From Gallaecimonas kandeliae (GTDB lineage: Bacteria; Pseudomonadota; Gammaproteobacteria; Enterobacterales; Gallaecimonadaceae), in the NCBI RefSeq assembly GCF_030450055.1, contig NZ_CP118480.1, forward strand, positions 2,011,415 to 2,075,414: a stretch of DNA of 64,000 nt, given 5' to 3'. Shown here in pieces: positions 7,421-16,498 of this stretch. The notes beneath the pieces are model-generated. The model had not been told where the DNA came from. It was given only the letters and a program-made list of their open reading frames with translations, and ran no database searches. Position 1 is the first letter of the stretch; each line of letters opens with the position of its first letter. The position numbers and the translations under genes are program-made.

Positions 7421-8740
7421 ATGGTTAAAACCCAATTCTCGAGCCGCCTCGGCTTCGTCCTGACGGCGGCCGGTTCCGCCGTGGGCCTTGGCAACATCTG
7501 GGGCTTTCCCACCCAGGCCGCCCAGCATGGCGGCGGCGCCTTCCTGCTGCTCTACCTGTTGCTGGTCTTTGCCCTGGCCTACCCGGCCCTGGTGGCGGAA
7601 ATGGCCATAGGGCGGCGCGGCCACCAGGAGCCCATCGCCGATCTCGGCTCCCTGGCCGGGGGCCTCGGCAGGCTGACCGGAGTGCTGGGGCTCCTGGCGG
7701 TGAGTGCCATCTTGAGTTTCTACCTCATCATCGCCGGCTGGCTGCTGGGCTACATGGGGGATGCGGTGCTCAAACTGCTGGGGCTCGACTGGCCCTGGCT
7801 GACCCACTTCAGCCTGGGCCGCAATCTGGTGCTGGGCAGCCTCTTCGGCCTCTTGACTTGGTACGTGGTGCAGCGCGGCCTGCAGGAAGGGATTGAGAAG
7901 TGGTCCCGGCGGCTGATGCCGGCCCTGCTGGTGGTGCTGGTGGTGCTGGCCTGCTACGTGCTGACCCTGCCCGGTGGCAGCGAGGGGCTGACCGCCTACC
8001 TGACGCCGGATCCCCAAAAACTCAAGGATCCGGGCCTTTGGCTGGCCGCCACCGGCCAGGCCTTCTTCTCCCTGTCCATCGGGGTCTGCGTGATGATGGT
8101 CTACGCCAGCTACCTGGACCGCGACGCCTCCCTGCCCAGGCTCGGCCTGCAGGTCACCCTCATCGATTCCGGCATCGCCTTCCTGGCCGGCCTGCTGGTG
8201 CTGCCGGCCATGTACGTGGCCAAGGCCCAGGGCCTGCAGATCCTCGACGCCAAAGGCCAGCTCATCTCCTCCGACACCCTGGTCTTCGACCTCTTCCCCC
8301 GGCTCTTCGACAGCCTCGGCGCCGCCGGCCAGCTGCTGTCCCTGGGCTTTTTCCTGCTGCTGACGGTGGCGGCGCTGACCTCCACCCTGTCCATGCTGGA
8401 AGTGCCCACCGCCTCCCTGGTGGCCCGCACCGGCAGCAGCCGCCGCCAGGCCAGCGGCCTGGTGCTGGGGGCCGTACTGGTGCTGATGGCCCTCATCTGC
8501 TGGCAGTTCAGCTGGCTGTTCGGCCTGGTGGTGAAAGTGGTGACCCAATACGCCCAGCCGCTGCTGGGGCTGATGTTCTGCCTCTTCGTGGGCTGGCTGT
8601 GGCGCCGTGACGGCCTGCTCAAGGCCCTGGCCGAAGAAGACAAAGCCTTCGCCAGCTCCTGGTTCTGGCGGCTCTGGCCCAGCTATGTGAAGCTGGTCTG
8701 CCCCCTGCTTATCCTCCTTGTCATGATCCAGAGCGCCTGA
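7421..8740 (+). CDS. sodium-dependent transporter, SNF/NSS family (copy 1)
   Basis: A 439-residue secondary transporter of the neurotransmitter:sodium symporter family, probably importing an amino acid or similar small amine. The first helix has SSRLGFVLTAAGSAVGLGN followed by IWGFPTQAAQHGGGAF, matching the unwound TM1 sodium-site region of LeuT-type carriers. About eleven to twelve hydrophobic helices are visible. I set the start at the ATG at 7421; a longer frame exists upstream but has no transporter character. Its TGA overlaps the ATG of a second transporter of the same family (8740), so both are translated together. Substrate cannot be told from the sequence. Confidence 0.88.
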   Translation: MVKTQFSSRLGFVLTAAGSAVGLGNIWGFPTQAAQHGGGAFLLLYLLLVFALAYPALVAEMAIGRRGHQEPIADLGSLAGGLGRLTGVLGLLAVSAILSFYLIIAGWLLGYMGDAVLKLLGLDWPWLTHFSLGRNLVLGSLFGLLTWYVVQRGLQEGIEKWSRRLMPALLVVLVVLACYVLTLPGGSEGLTAYLTPDPQKLKDPGLWLAATGQAFFSLSIGVCVMMVYASYLDRDASLPRLGLQVTLIDSGIAFLAGLLVLPAMYVAKAQGLQILDAKGQLISSDTLVFDLFPRLFDSLGAAGQLLSLGFFLLLTVAALTSTLSMLEVPTASLVARTGSSRRQASGLVLGAVLVLMALICWQFSWLFGLVVKVVTQYAQPLLGLMFCLFVGWLWRRDGLLKALAEEDKAFASSWFWRLWPSYVKLVCPLLILLVMIQSA

Positions 8741-10092
8741 TGACCACCAACAATCGCGGACAATTCAGTTCCCGCCTCGGCTTCGTGCTGGCCGCCGCCG
8801 GCGCCGCCGTGGGCCTTGGCAACATCTGGGGCTTTCCCACCCAGGCAGCCCAACACGGCGGCGGCGCCTTCCTGCTGGTCTACCTGTTGCTGGTCTTCGC
8901 CCTGGCCTACCCGGTGCTGGTGGCCGAGCTGCTGATCGGCCGCCACGGCCAGGCCAACTCGGTGCGCAGCCTGATGAAGCTGGCCAGGAACGGTGTTGAA
9001 CGCAAGCTGGCGGTGGCCACCGCCCTTGGCGGCATCTTCACCGTCTGCCTGGTGCTGTCCTTCTATGCCATAGTCGCCGGCTGGCTGCTGAGCTACCTGC
9101 TGGGCGCCGGCTTCAGGCTGGCGACCCTGGACGGCGCTGCGACCTGGTCGGAACATTTCGGTTTCGGCCGTAACCTGCTGTTCATGCTCATCTTCATGGC
9201 CATGACGGCGGCAGTGGTGATGCGCGGCGTCAGCCAGGGCCTGGAAGACTGGTCAAGGCGGCTGATGCCCATGCTGTTCGCGCTGCTGTTGGCCCTCATC
9301 GCCTTCATGCTGACCCAGGACGGCGCCCTGGACGGCCTGGCCCGCTACCTGACCCCGGATCTCAGCCGCCTGGCAGATCCTGCCCTGCTGCTCTCCGCCA
9401 CAGGCCAGGCCTTTTTCTCCTTGGGATTGGGGGTGGGCGCCATGATGGTCTACGGCTCCTACCTCAAGCCCGACAGCAGCCTGCCGGGGCTGGCCCTGTC
9501 GGTGACCCTGGTGGACACCAGCGTCGCCTTCCTGGCCGGGCTCCTGATACTGCCGGCCATGTACGCGGCCCAGAACCTGGGGGTCAACATCCACGGCGCC
9601 GACGGCTCCCTGGTGTCCTCCTCGACCCTGGTGTTCGACCTCCTGCCGGCGCTCTTTGCCAAGCTGGGAATGCTGGGGCCCTGGGTGGCCCTGGCCTTCT
9701 TCGCGCTGATGGGCATAGCGGCCATCACCTCCTCCATCAACATACTGGAGCTGCCGGTGAGTTTCGTGGTCGAGGAGACCCGCCTTGACCGCAAACAGGC
9801 GGCGTTGGTCATCAGCCTGGGGGTCAGCGCCCTGGCGGCGCTTATCCTCTGGCAGTTCAACCTGCTGTTCGGCTTCGTCATCAGCCTCTCCACCCAGTAC
9901 CTGCAGCCCTTCATCGGCCTGCTGCTGTGCCTCTTCACCGGTTGGGTGTGGCAGCAAAAGCGCTGCCTCGAGTCCCTGGCCGAGGGCAGCAGCGCCCTGG
10001 CAGACAGCCGCGCCCTGGCCTTCTGGCGCTGGTATGTGAAATGGATCTGCCCAGTGCTGATAGCGGGGCTGCTGGTGCAGAGTTTCAGGTGA
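8740..10092 (+). CDS. sodium-dependent transporter, SNF/NSS family (copy 2)
   Basis: A 450-residue paralogue of the preceding gene, with near-identical N-terminal motifs (FSSRLGFVLAAAGAAVGLGN, then IWGFPTQAAQHGGGAFLL) and matching motifs throughout, such as ATGQAFFSLGLGVGAMMVYGSY and the closing WYVKWICPVLI. The two proteins agree best around the sodium sites (TM1, TM6-8) and differ in loops, which indicates an old tandem duplication with diverged specificity. Start and upstream stop overlap as ATGA. An intrinsic terminator follows at 10097-10120. NSS carriers generally work alone or as homodimers; whether the two paralogues pair is unknown. Confidence 0.88.
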   Translation: MTTNNRGQFSSRLGFVLAAAGAAVGLGNIWGFPTQAAQHGGGAFLLVYLLLVFALAYPVLVAELLIGRHGQANSVRSLMKLARNGVERKLAVATALGGIFTVCLVLSFYAIVAGWLLSYLLGAGFRLATLDGAATWSEHFGFGRNLLFMLIFMAMTAAVVMRGVSQGLEDWSRRLMPMLFALLLALIAFMLTQDGALDGLARYLTPDLSRLADPALLLSATGQAFFSLGLGVGAMMVYGSYLKPDSSLPGLALSVTLVDTSVAFLAGLLILPAMYAAQNLGVNIHGADGSLVSSSTLVFDLLPALFAKLGMLGPWVALAFFALMGIAAITSSINILELPVSFVVEETRLDRKQAALVISLGVSALAALILWQFNLLFGFVISLSTQYLQPFIGLLLCLFTGWVWQQKRCLESLAEGSSALADSRALAFWRWYVKWICPVLIAGLLVQSFR

Positions 10093-10096
10093 CAAG

Positions 10097-10120
10097 AAGC
10101 CCGGCTTGGCCGGGCTTTTT
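10097..10120 (+). terminator. intrinsic terminator after the transporter pair
   Basis: Stem AAGCCCGGC / GCCGGGCTT with a three-base loop and a T run. Confidence 0.9.
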
Positions 10121-10192
10121 AATGGCCGCCATGCCTTGGCCGGCCCTGGCCTGCTTTGCTAAGTTGGGGCCAGGCAAGCAAGAGAAACACCC

Positions 10193-10429
10193 ATGCTGAA
10201 GAAGAAATTCACCCTCCACCTCGACGCCCTGCTGGTGATAGGCCTGCTCTTTGTGGCCTCGGTGGGCTTTAACGCCTTCCAGCAGTACCAGATAGGCCAG
10301 ATCACCCAGGAGAACCTGGATCTGCAGATGCAGGGGGAGGTGGACAAGCTGAACCTCGCCTCCCAGCAGGCCACCATAGACCGGCTCGTCAAAAAAACCC
10401 AGCCGGACCTTGCGGCCGGGGGCAAGTAA
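10193..10429 (+). CDS. small membrane-anchored coiled-coil protein, unknown function
   Basis: A 78-residue protein with a positively charged start (MLKKKF), one hydrophobic helix (about residues 12-28, LLVIGLLFVASVGFNAF) and a Gln/Glu-rich helical stretch (about 30-65) likely to form a coiled coil. This resembles small inner-membrane proteins with a periplasmic helix, but I do not recognise a family. It has AAGAGA upstream of the ATG and terminators on both sides, so it is a single-gene transcript. Confidence 0.65.
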   Translation: MLKKKFTLHLDALLVIGLLFVASVGFNAFQQYQIGQITQENLDLQMQGEVDKLNLASQQATIDRLVKKTQPDLAAGGK

Positions 10430-10442
10430 AAGACGTGAATGG

Positions 10443-10466
10443 AAAGGGCGCCATCGGCGCCCTTTT
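10443..10466 (+). terminator. intrinsic terminator between convergent genes
   Basis: Stem AAGGGCGCC / GGCGCCCTT followed by T. It ends the small membrane protein gene and may also stop the convergent ABC permease transcript. Confidence 0.85.
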
Positions 10467-10469
10467 TTA

Positions 10470-11654
10470 TCAGCGGAACAACACCTTCTCCTGCCTAAAG
10501 CAGTAGACGCAGAAGCTGATCAGCAGCCCCGCTATCACCAGGGTGGAGGCCAGGATCAACCACAGCAGGCCGTAGTCTATGGTGCCCTTCAATATCTCCT
10601 TGATGGCCAGGGCTACGTTGGTGATGGGCACCAGGGCCCAGTGGGCGTCCAGGGTCACGCCGGGCAGCATGGCCACCACTATCGGCATGATCAGCGGCAG
10701 GTTAAGCATGCCCATGTAGTTCTGGGCTTCCTTGTAGCTGCGGGCATAGACCGACAGGGTCAGCATGGCGGAGGCGAAGATGGCGGCGATGGGGATCAGC
10801 ATCAGCAGCACCAGGGCCACGTCCCCCGGGCCTATGGAGGAGAACACCTTGACGATGGCCTCGATGGCGAAATGCTGGCCTATGAGCAGGCCCCAGAGGG
10901 CGAAGCTCAGCACCGACAGCAATGACGCCAGCACGGCCGTGGTGAACACCACCAGGAACTTGCCCAGCACCAGTTGGGTGCGCGGCACAGGCGACAGCAG
11001 TAGGGTTTCCAGGGTGCCCCTCTCCTTTTCACCGGCGCCAAGATCGATGGCCGGCATCATGGCCCCCATCAGGCAGGTGAAAAAGAGCACATAGGGCAGG
11101 AAGCCACCGATATGTTCGCCGATGGACTCGCGCTTGTCCGCCACCGATACCTTCTTGAGCACGAAGGGCTCGGCCAGGGCCAGGCGCACCTGCTCGCTGA
11201 TGCCGAGGCCGCCGGCGTAACGGCTCTTGAGGCTGTCTTCCAGAGGCGCCAGCGCCTTCTCCACCCGGCTCATCACCGACTTGATGCTGGAGGCGTCGTT
11301 GAAGTAGAGCTGCCATTGGCTTTGGCTGGGCTGCTTGCCGTCGTATTCGGCCGGCACCACCAGCACCACGTCCACCTTGTCACCGCGGATGGCGCCGCGG
11401 ATGTCGCTCAGGTCGACGCCCTTGAGCACCTTGAAGTTGTCCTTGGCGGTGAAAGCCGCCGCCACCTCGGGCAGTTCACGGGTGAAGGCGATGCGCAGTT
11501 CCTGGGTCTCGGCCTTCTTGATCTGCTTGGCGGTGATGAAGCCTATGCCCCCGAAGATCAGGGGGAAGATCAGCAGCGGCATGGCGATGGCGAAAAACAG
11601 CGTCTTCCTGTCACGCACCAGTTCCAGCAGTTCTTTCCGGTAAAGGGTCCACAT
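10470..11654 (-). CDS. natB: ABC-2 type permease, NatB-like
   Basis: Membrane subunit (394 residues) of an ABC exporter of the NatAB sodium-extrusion type. It starts with one N-terminal helix (FFAIAMPLLIFPLIFGGIGF), then a large extracytoplasmic domain (about residues 45-200), then five to six helices at the C-terminal half beginning at GFLPYVLFFTCLMGAMMPAI. The motif GAGEKERGTLETLLLSPVPR after the second helix is characteristic of NatB/ABC-2 permeases and contacts the ATPase. The ATPase gene lies immediately upstream, one base apart, on the same strand. The transported substrate (Na+, drug or lipid) is not determined. Confidence 0.85.
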   Translation of the reverse strand: MWTLYRKELLELVRDRKTLFFAIAMPLLIFPLIFGGIGFITAKQIKKAETQELRIAFTRELPEVAAAFTAKDNFKVLKGVDLSDIRGAIRGDKVDVVLVVPAEYDGKQPSQSQWQLYFNDASSIKSVMSRVEKALAPLEDSLKSRYAGGLGISEQVRLALAEPFVLKKVSVADKRESIGEHIGGFLPYVLFFTCLMGAMMPAIDLGAGEKERGTLETLLLSPVPRTQLVLGKFLVVFTTAVLASLLSVLSFALWGLLIGQHFAIEAIVKVFSSIGPGDVALVLLMLIPIAAIFASAMLTLSVYARSYKEAQNYMGMLNLPLIMPIVVAMLPGVTLDAHWALVPITNVALAIKEILKGTIDYGLLWLILASTLVIAGLLISFCVYCFRQEKVLFR

Positions 11655-11655
11655 C

Positions 11656-12438
11656 TCAGGCCGCCTCCCTGCTCACCACCAGATTCAACAAGGCCTGGCG
11701 CAGGTCGCCATTCTGGGCGGCAAAGCGCGCCAGGCTGTCGTTGAACACCGTCTCGCCCTTGTCGATGACCACCACCCTGTCGCACAGGGCCGCCACCTCG
11801 TCCAGGTGGTGGGTGGAGAAGATCACCGGCACGCCCTTGTCCTTGAGGTGGCGCACCACCGTCAGCACCGTTTCGGTAGCCATGATGTCGAGGCCAGTGG
11901 TGGGCTCGTCCAGGATAAGGACCTTGGGCTCATGCACGAGGGCCCGGGCGATGGAGGTGCGCTGCTTCATGCCGGACGACATCTGATCGGCGCGGCGGTG
12001 CAGGAAGGCCTTCATGTCCAGGAGCTCGAAGAGCCCGGCCAGTCGCTGCTCCAGGGCTTCCCCTTCCAGGCCGTGCATACGGCCAAAGTAGGCGACGTTC
12101 TCATAGGCGGTGAGGCGGCCGTAGAGGCCGGTGCTGGAGGAAAGGAAACCTATCTCCTTGCGGGCGGCGGCCGGGTCGCGCACCACGTCGATGCCACCGA
12201 CGACTATGCTGCCGGCGTCCGGCTTGATGGCCGAGGACAGCATCCGCAAGGTCGTGGTCTTGCCGGCGCCGTTGGGGCCCAGCAGACCCAGCACCTGGCC
12301 CTGTTGGCATTCGAAGTCGATGGATCGGACTGAATGGAAGAAACGGCCCTTGAGGCGGGGGTCCATCTTCTCCTCTTCCGTGAGTTTCTTGGGATCGGCC
12401 ACCGCAAAACGCTTGGCCAGCCCTGTTACCTTGATCAT
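11656..12438 (-). CDS. natA: ABC transporter ATP-binding protein, NatA-like
   Basis: ATPase subunit of 260 residues paired with the NatB-like permease. Visible motifs in order: Walker A GPNGAGKTTT, the signature SSGMKQRTSIARAL (SSGMKQR in place of LSGGQ), Walker B VLILDEPTTGLD and the switch histidine in IFSTHHLDEVAAL. An insertion near residues 15-30 (DPKKLTEEEKMDPRLKGRF) precedes the Walker A and is typical of NatA-like proteins. It is the first gene of a two-gene minus-strand operon and diverges from the MacAB-like exporter operon; the promoters share the 183-base gap. Confidence 0.9.
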   Translation of the reverse strand: MIKVTGLAKRFAVADPKKLTEEEKMDPRLKGRFFHSVRSIDFECQQGQVLGLLGPNGAGKTTTLRMLSSAIKPDAGSIVVGGIDVVRDPAAARKEIGFLSSSTGLYGRLTAYENVAYFGRMHGLEGEALEQRLAGLFELLDMKAFLHRRADQMSSGMKQRTSIARALVHEPKVLILDEPTTGLDIMATETVLTVVRHLKDKGVPVIFSTHHLDEVAALCDRVVVIDKGETVFNDSLARFAAQNGDLRQALLNLVVSREAA

Positions 12439-12621
12439 CCTTTAGCTCCTGCTCAACGGGTTGCCTTATCATCACCTGTAGCAAAATACTCTGCATCCAT
12501 AAGCTGTTACAAACTGTAAACAACAGGGCCAGCGCCTTGACGGGGCGCGCCACAGCCGGGAAACTCCGGCAGAGGACAGTGCGAAACCCCGCACCACAGA
12601 ACACAATAAAGGAGTCACCCC

Positions 12622-13326
12622 ATGCAAAGCTCTTCACCCTTTGCGGCCGTGCTGGACATCTTTGTCGCCCCCAGCCGGGCACTGAACGGCGTCAAGGACA
12701 GTAAATACTGGACCTTCCTGCCCTTCCTTCTTTACATGGGCCTGCCCATCGCTTTCCTGTGTTTCTACTTCCTGGGCCACGACTTTGAGTCCATCAAGGA
12801 GCAGATGCTGGCCGCCATGGGCGATCGCAGCCCGGCCGAAAAGGAACAGGCCGCCAACTTCCTGACTCCCCATACGGTGCTGGTGACCAGCACCCTCTTC
12901 TTCAGCCTCTTCTCGCTGCTGATGTTCTGCATGCAGGGCCTCTACCTGATGTTCGCCACCAAGGTGGATCCTGAGAATATCCGCAGCTTCCCGGACTGGT
13001 TCGCCCTGACCGTCTGGGCCCATTTCCCGGAGATCATAGGTACTGTGCTGTCCTTCGTACTGGTACTGGCCTCCAGCACAGTGCCGGATCTGAACAGCCT
13101 CAACATGCTGAGCCTCAACGGCATCCTCAACCTGCCCCCGGGCCACCCCTGGCAGAGTTTCGCCACCACCTTCGGCCTCTTCAGCATCTGGAGCCTGTTC
13201 CTGACCGGCCTCGGCATCCAGCTCTGGACCAAGATAGACAAGGCCCGCGCCTGGGTCATCGCCGCCCTGCCCTACGTGGTCATCTACGGCATCTGGGCCC
13301 TGGTCCTCGTCGTCAAGGGAAGTTGA
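12622..13326 (+). CDS. Yip1-domain-like inner membrane protein
   Basis: A 234-residue protein with about five transmembrane helices (around residues 29-50, 87-112, 130-155, 180-203, 212-231). The N-terminal pattern FVAPSRALNGVKDSKYWTFL before the first helix resembles Yip1-domain bacterial membrane proteins, which often precede periplasmic adaptor genes of ABC exporters. It starts at an ATG with AAAGGAG upstream and ends two bases before the adaptor gene, so it belongs to the same operon. Its function is not known; it may help assemble or regulate the exporter. Confidence 0.7.
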   Translation: MQSSSPFAAVLDIFVAPSRALNGVKDSKYWTFLPFLLYMGLPIAFLCFYFLGHDFESIKEQMLAAMGDRSPAEKEQAANFLTPHTVLVTSTLFFSLFSLLMFCMQGLYLMFATKVDPENIRSFPDWFALTVWAHFPEIIGTVLSFVLVLASSTVPDLNSLNMLSLNGILNLPPGHPWQSFATTFGLFSIWSLFLTGLGIQLWTKIDKARAWVIAALPYVVIYGIWALVLVVKGS

Positions 13327-13327
13327 G

Positions 13328-14473
13328 ATGCGCCGTCTTCTGATAGGCCTGGCCATATTGGGGCTGGGCGCCTTGTTGGTCTGGGCCAAGGTCGGCCAGG
13401 GCCAAGCCGGCGTCAAGGTGGATCTGGTCAAGGCCGAGAAAGGCACCCTCAAGCACTCGGTGCTGGCTTCGGGTAAGCTGGCCTACCGCGAACAGGTGCA
13501 GCTGCGCTCCGAGGTCTCTGGCATCGTCAAGCAGGTGCTGGTGGAGGAAGGGGATCACGTCAAGAAAGGCCAGCTGCTGCTGGCCCTGGATCCCCAGAGC
13601 TACCAGGCCCAGGTGGACGCCCAGACCGCCTACGTCAACCAGAGCCGCATCGCCATAGAGCGCCAGCAGAGCTACCTGGAGACCCTGGGCCGCCAGGTTG
13701 ACCGCAAGGTGGCCCTGCACGCCAAGGGCCTGCTGGACACCGACGCCTTCGAGACCGCCAAGTCCGAACTGACCCTGGCCAAGATTGATCTCCAGAACAA
13801 GGAACAAGCCCTCAACCAGGCCCAGGCCGAGCTGGACAGGGTCAAGGAGCTGCTGGCCAAGACCCGCTTCATCGCCCCCATGGACGGTGTGGTCACGGCC
13901 GTGGACGTCAAGGTGGGTGAAACCGTCATTCCCGGCACCACCAACATCGTCGGCTCCAGCCTGATGACCCTGGCCGACACCTCCGCCATCCTTACCGAAG
14001 TGGAAGTGGACGAGGCGGACATCGCCGGCGTCAAGCTGGGCCAGGACGCCGACATCTACGCCGTGGCCTTCCCCGATACCGCCCTCGCCGGCAAGGTCGA
14101 ATCCATCGCCACCACGGCCCGCCAGGCCGTGGGCCGCCAAGGCATGAGCTTCAAGGTCAAGATCCTGCTCGATGACCTCAAGGGCAAGGCCATCAGGCCC
14201 GGCATGAGCTGCCGCGCCGAGATCTTCACCCAGACCGCCAAGGACGTGCTGCTGGTGCCCCTGGAAGCGGTGCGCTACGACGCCGACGACAAGCCCTTCG
14301 CCATGAGCGTCAAGGACGGTATCGCCCACCGCGTCGCCCTGGGCCTGGGGCTGTCCGACGACACCCAGCAGGTGGTGACCCAGGGCCTGGCCGAAGGTGA
14401 GCAGCTGGTGCGTGGCCCGGCCCGGGCCCTCAAGGGCCTCAAGGACGGGGACAAGGTTGCCGCCAATGGCTGA
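13328..14473 (+). CDS. periplasmic adaptor (membrane fusion) subunit, MacA-like
   Basis: A 381-residue HlyD/MacA-type adaptor anchored by an N-terminal helix (LLIGLAILGLGALLVWA). The order is the usual one: beta-barrel/lipoyl half-motif (LRSEVSGIVKQVLVEEGDHV), a long alpha-hairpin (about residues 95-175, Gln/Leu/Lys-rich), the second lipoyl half (ARFIAPMDGV-like TRFIAPMDGVVTAVD) and a C-terminal membrane-proximal domain. It would link the inner-membrane ABC transporter to an outer-membrane TolC-like channel, which is not encoded here. The gene overlaps the ATPase gene downstream by eight bases. The exported substrate may be a peptide, siderophore or macrolide. Confidence 0.88.
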   Translation: MRRLLIGLAILGLGALLVWAKVGQGQAGVKVDLVKAEKGTLKHSVLASGKLAYREQVQLRSEVSGIVKQVLVEEGDHVKKGQLLLALDPQSYQAQVDAQTAYVNQSRIAIERQQSYLETLGRQVDRKVALHAKGLLDTDAFETAKSELTLAKIDLQNKEQALNQAQAELDRVKELLAKTRFIAPMDGVVTAVDVKVGETVIPGTTNIVGSSLMTLADTSAILTEVEVDEADIAGVKLGQDADIYAVAFPDTALAGKVESIATTARQAVGRQGMSFKVKILLDDLKGKAIRPGMSCRAEIFTQTAKDVLLVPLEAVRYDADDKPFAMSVKDGIAHRVALGLGLSDDTQQVVTQGLAEGEQLVRGPARALKGLKDGDKVAANG

Positions 14474-15173
14474 TGTGATCCGCCTCGAGGGCATCAAGAA
14501 GGCCTTCGCCATGGCCGGTGAGGCCTTCTGGGCCCTGCGCGGCATCGAGCTCAATGTCCGCCAGAACGACTACCTGGCCATCATAGGCCCCTCCGGCTCA
14601 GGCAAGTCCACCCTGCTCAACATCCTCGGTTGCCTGGACGTGCCCACCGAGGGGCACTACTGGCTGGGAGGCCAGGACGTGGCCAAGCTGGACCAGGGGG
14701 CCCTGGCCGCAGTACGCAACCAGCAGATCGGCTTCATCTTCCAGAGTTTCAACCTGCTGCCCAGGGCCTCGGCCCTGGACAACGTCGCCCAGCCCCTGGT
14801 CTACCGCGGCCTGGGCCTGGCCGAGCGGCGCAGGCTGGCCCTGGAGGCCCTGACCAAGGTCGGCCTGGCCGAGCGCGCCCAGCACAGGCCTAACCAGCTC
14901 TCTGGCGGCCAGCGCCAACGGGTGGCCATAGCCCGGGCACTGGTGACCCGCCCGGCCATACTGCTGGCGGACGAGCCCACCGGTAACCTGGACTCCCAGA
15001 CAACGAGGGACATCATGGCCCTGTTCGACGAGCTGCACAGAGACGGCCAGACCATAGTGGTAGTCACCCACGAGCAGGATATCGCCAACCACTGCGACAG
15101 GGTGGTCAAGGTCATGGACGGCGTCATCACCAGCGACAGCCTGGTCGACGGAGAGGGCTCCCGCGTTGTCTGA
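14466..15173 (+). CDS. ABC transporter ATP-binding protein, MacB/LolD-like
   Basis: A 235-residue ATPase with Walker A GPSGSGKST, the Q-loop FIFQSFNLLPRASALDN, signature LSGGQRQRVAIARAL, Walker B ILLADEPTGNLD and the switch His in VVVTHEQDIA. These features place it in the MacB/LolD/FtsE branch. In canonical MacB the ATPase and permease are fused; here they are separate genes. The ATG at 14466 overlaps the end of the adaptor gene, so longer upstream readings are excluded. It works with the FtsX-type permease encoded next. Confidence 0.92.
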   Translation: MADVIRLEGIKKAFAMAGEAFWALRGIELNVRQNDYLAIIGPSGSGKSTLLNILGCLDVPTEGHYWLGGQDVAKLDQGALAAVRNQQIGFIFQSFNLLPRASALDNVAQPLVYRGLGLAERRRLALEALTKVGLAERAQHRPNQLSGGQRQRVAIARALVTRPAILLADEPTGNLDSQTTRDIMALFDELHRDGQTIVVVTHEQDIANHCDRVVKVMDGVITSDSLVDGEGSRVV

Positions 15174-15259
15174 CATCTTCATCACAGGGCAAGACTTTCC
15201 GTCGCCGACCGTTGGCACAGCCGGCGGCCATTACCCGCTGCACAGGGAGGGAGCCCGCC

Positions 15260-16498
15260 TTGTCTAACGTCATCGCCATAGGCCTCGAGAGCCTGAGGGC
15301 CGCGGTCAGCGCCATCCGCGCCCACGGCCTGCGCTCCGTGCTCACCACCCTCGGCATCGTCATCGGCATCGCCTCTGTCATCGCCGTGGTGGCCGTGGTG
15401 CAGGGCCTGACCGCCAGCATCAACAAGCAGATGGAGGGCATGGGCACCAACCTCTTGTCGGTGCGGGCCTCGACGCCCCTCAAGGACAGGATCACCGGCA
15501 ACTTCGCCAAGCTCACCGACCAGGATCTGGAGAGCATCAAGAACAACCTGAGCGGCGTCAACAGTGTCACCGTCACCACCCCCCTGGTGGGCGGCATCAG
15601 CACCCTCAACTACCAGGGCCGCAAGGCCAGCACCATCGTCTCCGGCACCGGCTACGCCTTCCAGGATCTCTACAGCGTCTACACCACCCAGGGCCGTTTC
15701 TTCTCCAAGAGCGACGAGCAGTACCGCCGCCGGGTGGCGGTGCTGGGCAAGACGGTGGTGGACAACCTCAAGATCCAGGGCAACCCGGTGGGCCAATACC
15801 TGCAGCTGGGCCAGGAGTGGTTCAAGATCATCGGCGTGCTGGAAGAGAAGGGGAAGATCTTCGGCTTCGACCAGGACGACCAGGTTCTGGTCCCCTTCGC
15901 AACGGCCCGGGCCCTGCAGGGGTTCGTCAGCACCCCTAACCTCTCCATCGCCATGGCCATGGACGATCTCTCCAAGCAGCCGCAGATCATGGATCAGCTG
16001 AAAAGGCTGCTCAGGCGCAACCACCACCTGGCCAAGGGCGACCCCGACGACTTCGAGCTACAGACCGCCAAGCAGATGCAGGAGCAGGTCGGCAAGATCA
16101 CCGGCACCACCACCATGGTGGCCGCCGGCGTGGTGGGGGTCTCGCTGCTGGTGGGGGGCATCGGCATCATGAACATCATGCTGGTGTCGGTCACAGAGCG
16201 CACCCGGGAGATCGGGATCTTGAAGGCCCTGGGAGCGACCCGCAGCCACATCCTCTGGCAGTTCCTGGCCGAGGCGGTGCTGCTGTGCCTGCTGGGCGGG
16301 GTCATAGGCCTGGTGCTGGGCTATGGCCTGGCGGCCCTGGTGACGGCCATGATCCCCTCCCTGCCCGGCGCCACCGTGCCCTGGTGGGCCGTGGCCCTGT
16401 CCTTGAGCTTCTCCGCCTGTGTGGGTGTGCTGTTCGGCATGCTGCCGGCCATCAAGGCGGCCAACCTGCATCCCATCGAAGCCCTGCGCTACGAGTGA
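15260..16498 (+). CDS. ABC transporter permease, MacB_PCD/FtsX type
   Basis: Permease of about 412 residues. One helix near the N-terminus (TTLGIVIGIASVIAVVAVVQ) is followed by a large periplasmic MacB_PCD domain (about residues 50-265) and three helices of the FtsX domain, with the typical cytoplasmic motif VSVTERTREIGILKALGA. I place the start at a TTG (15260) eight bases after GGGAGG; an upstream TTG at 15212 has no good ribosome binding site. It completes a Yip1-like/adaptor/ATPase/permease operon. The last 15 codons plus the following bases are repeated three more times downstream of the stop. Confidence 0.9.
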   Translation: MSNVIAIGLESLRAAVSAIRAHGLRSVLTTLGIVIGIASVIAVVAVVQGLTASINKQMEGMGTNLLSVRASTPLKDRITGNFAKLTDQDLESIKNNLSGVNSVTVTTPLVGGISTLNYQGRKASTIVSGTGYAFQDLYSVYTTQGRFFSKSDEQYRRRVAVLGKTVVDNLKIQGNPVGQYLQLGQEWFKIIGVLEEKGKIFGFDQDDQVLVPFATARALQGFVSTPNLSIAMAMDDLSKQPQIMDQLKRLLRRNHHLAKGDPDDFELQTAKQMQEQVGKITGTTTMVAAGVVGVSLLVGGIGIMNIMLVSVTERTREIGILKALGATRSHILWQFLAEAVLLCLLGGVIGLVLGYGLAALVTAMIPSLPGATVPWWAVALSLSFSACVGVLFGMLPAIKAANLHPIEALRYE

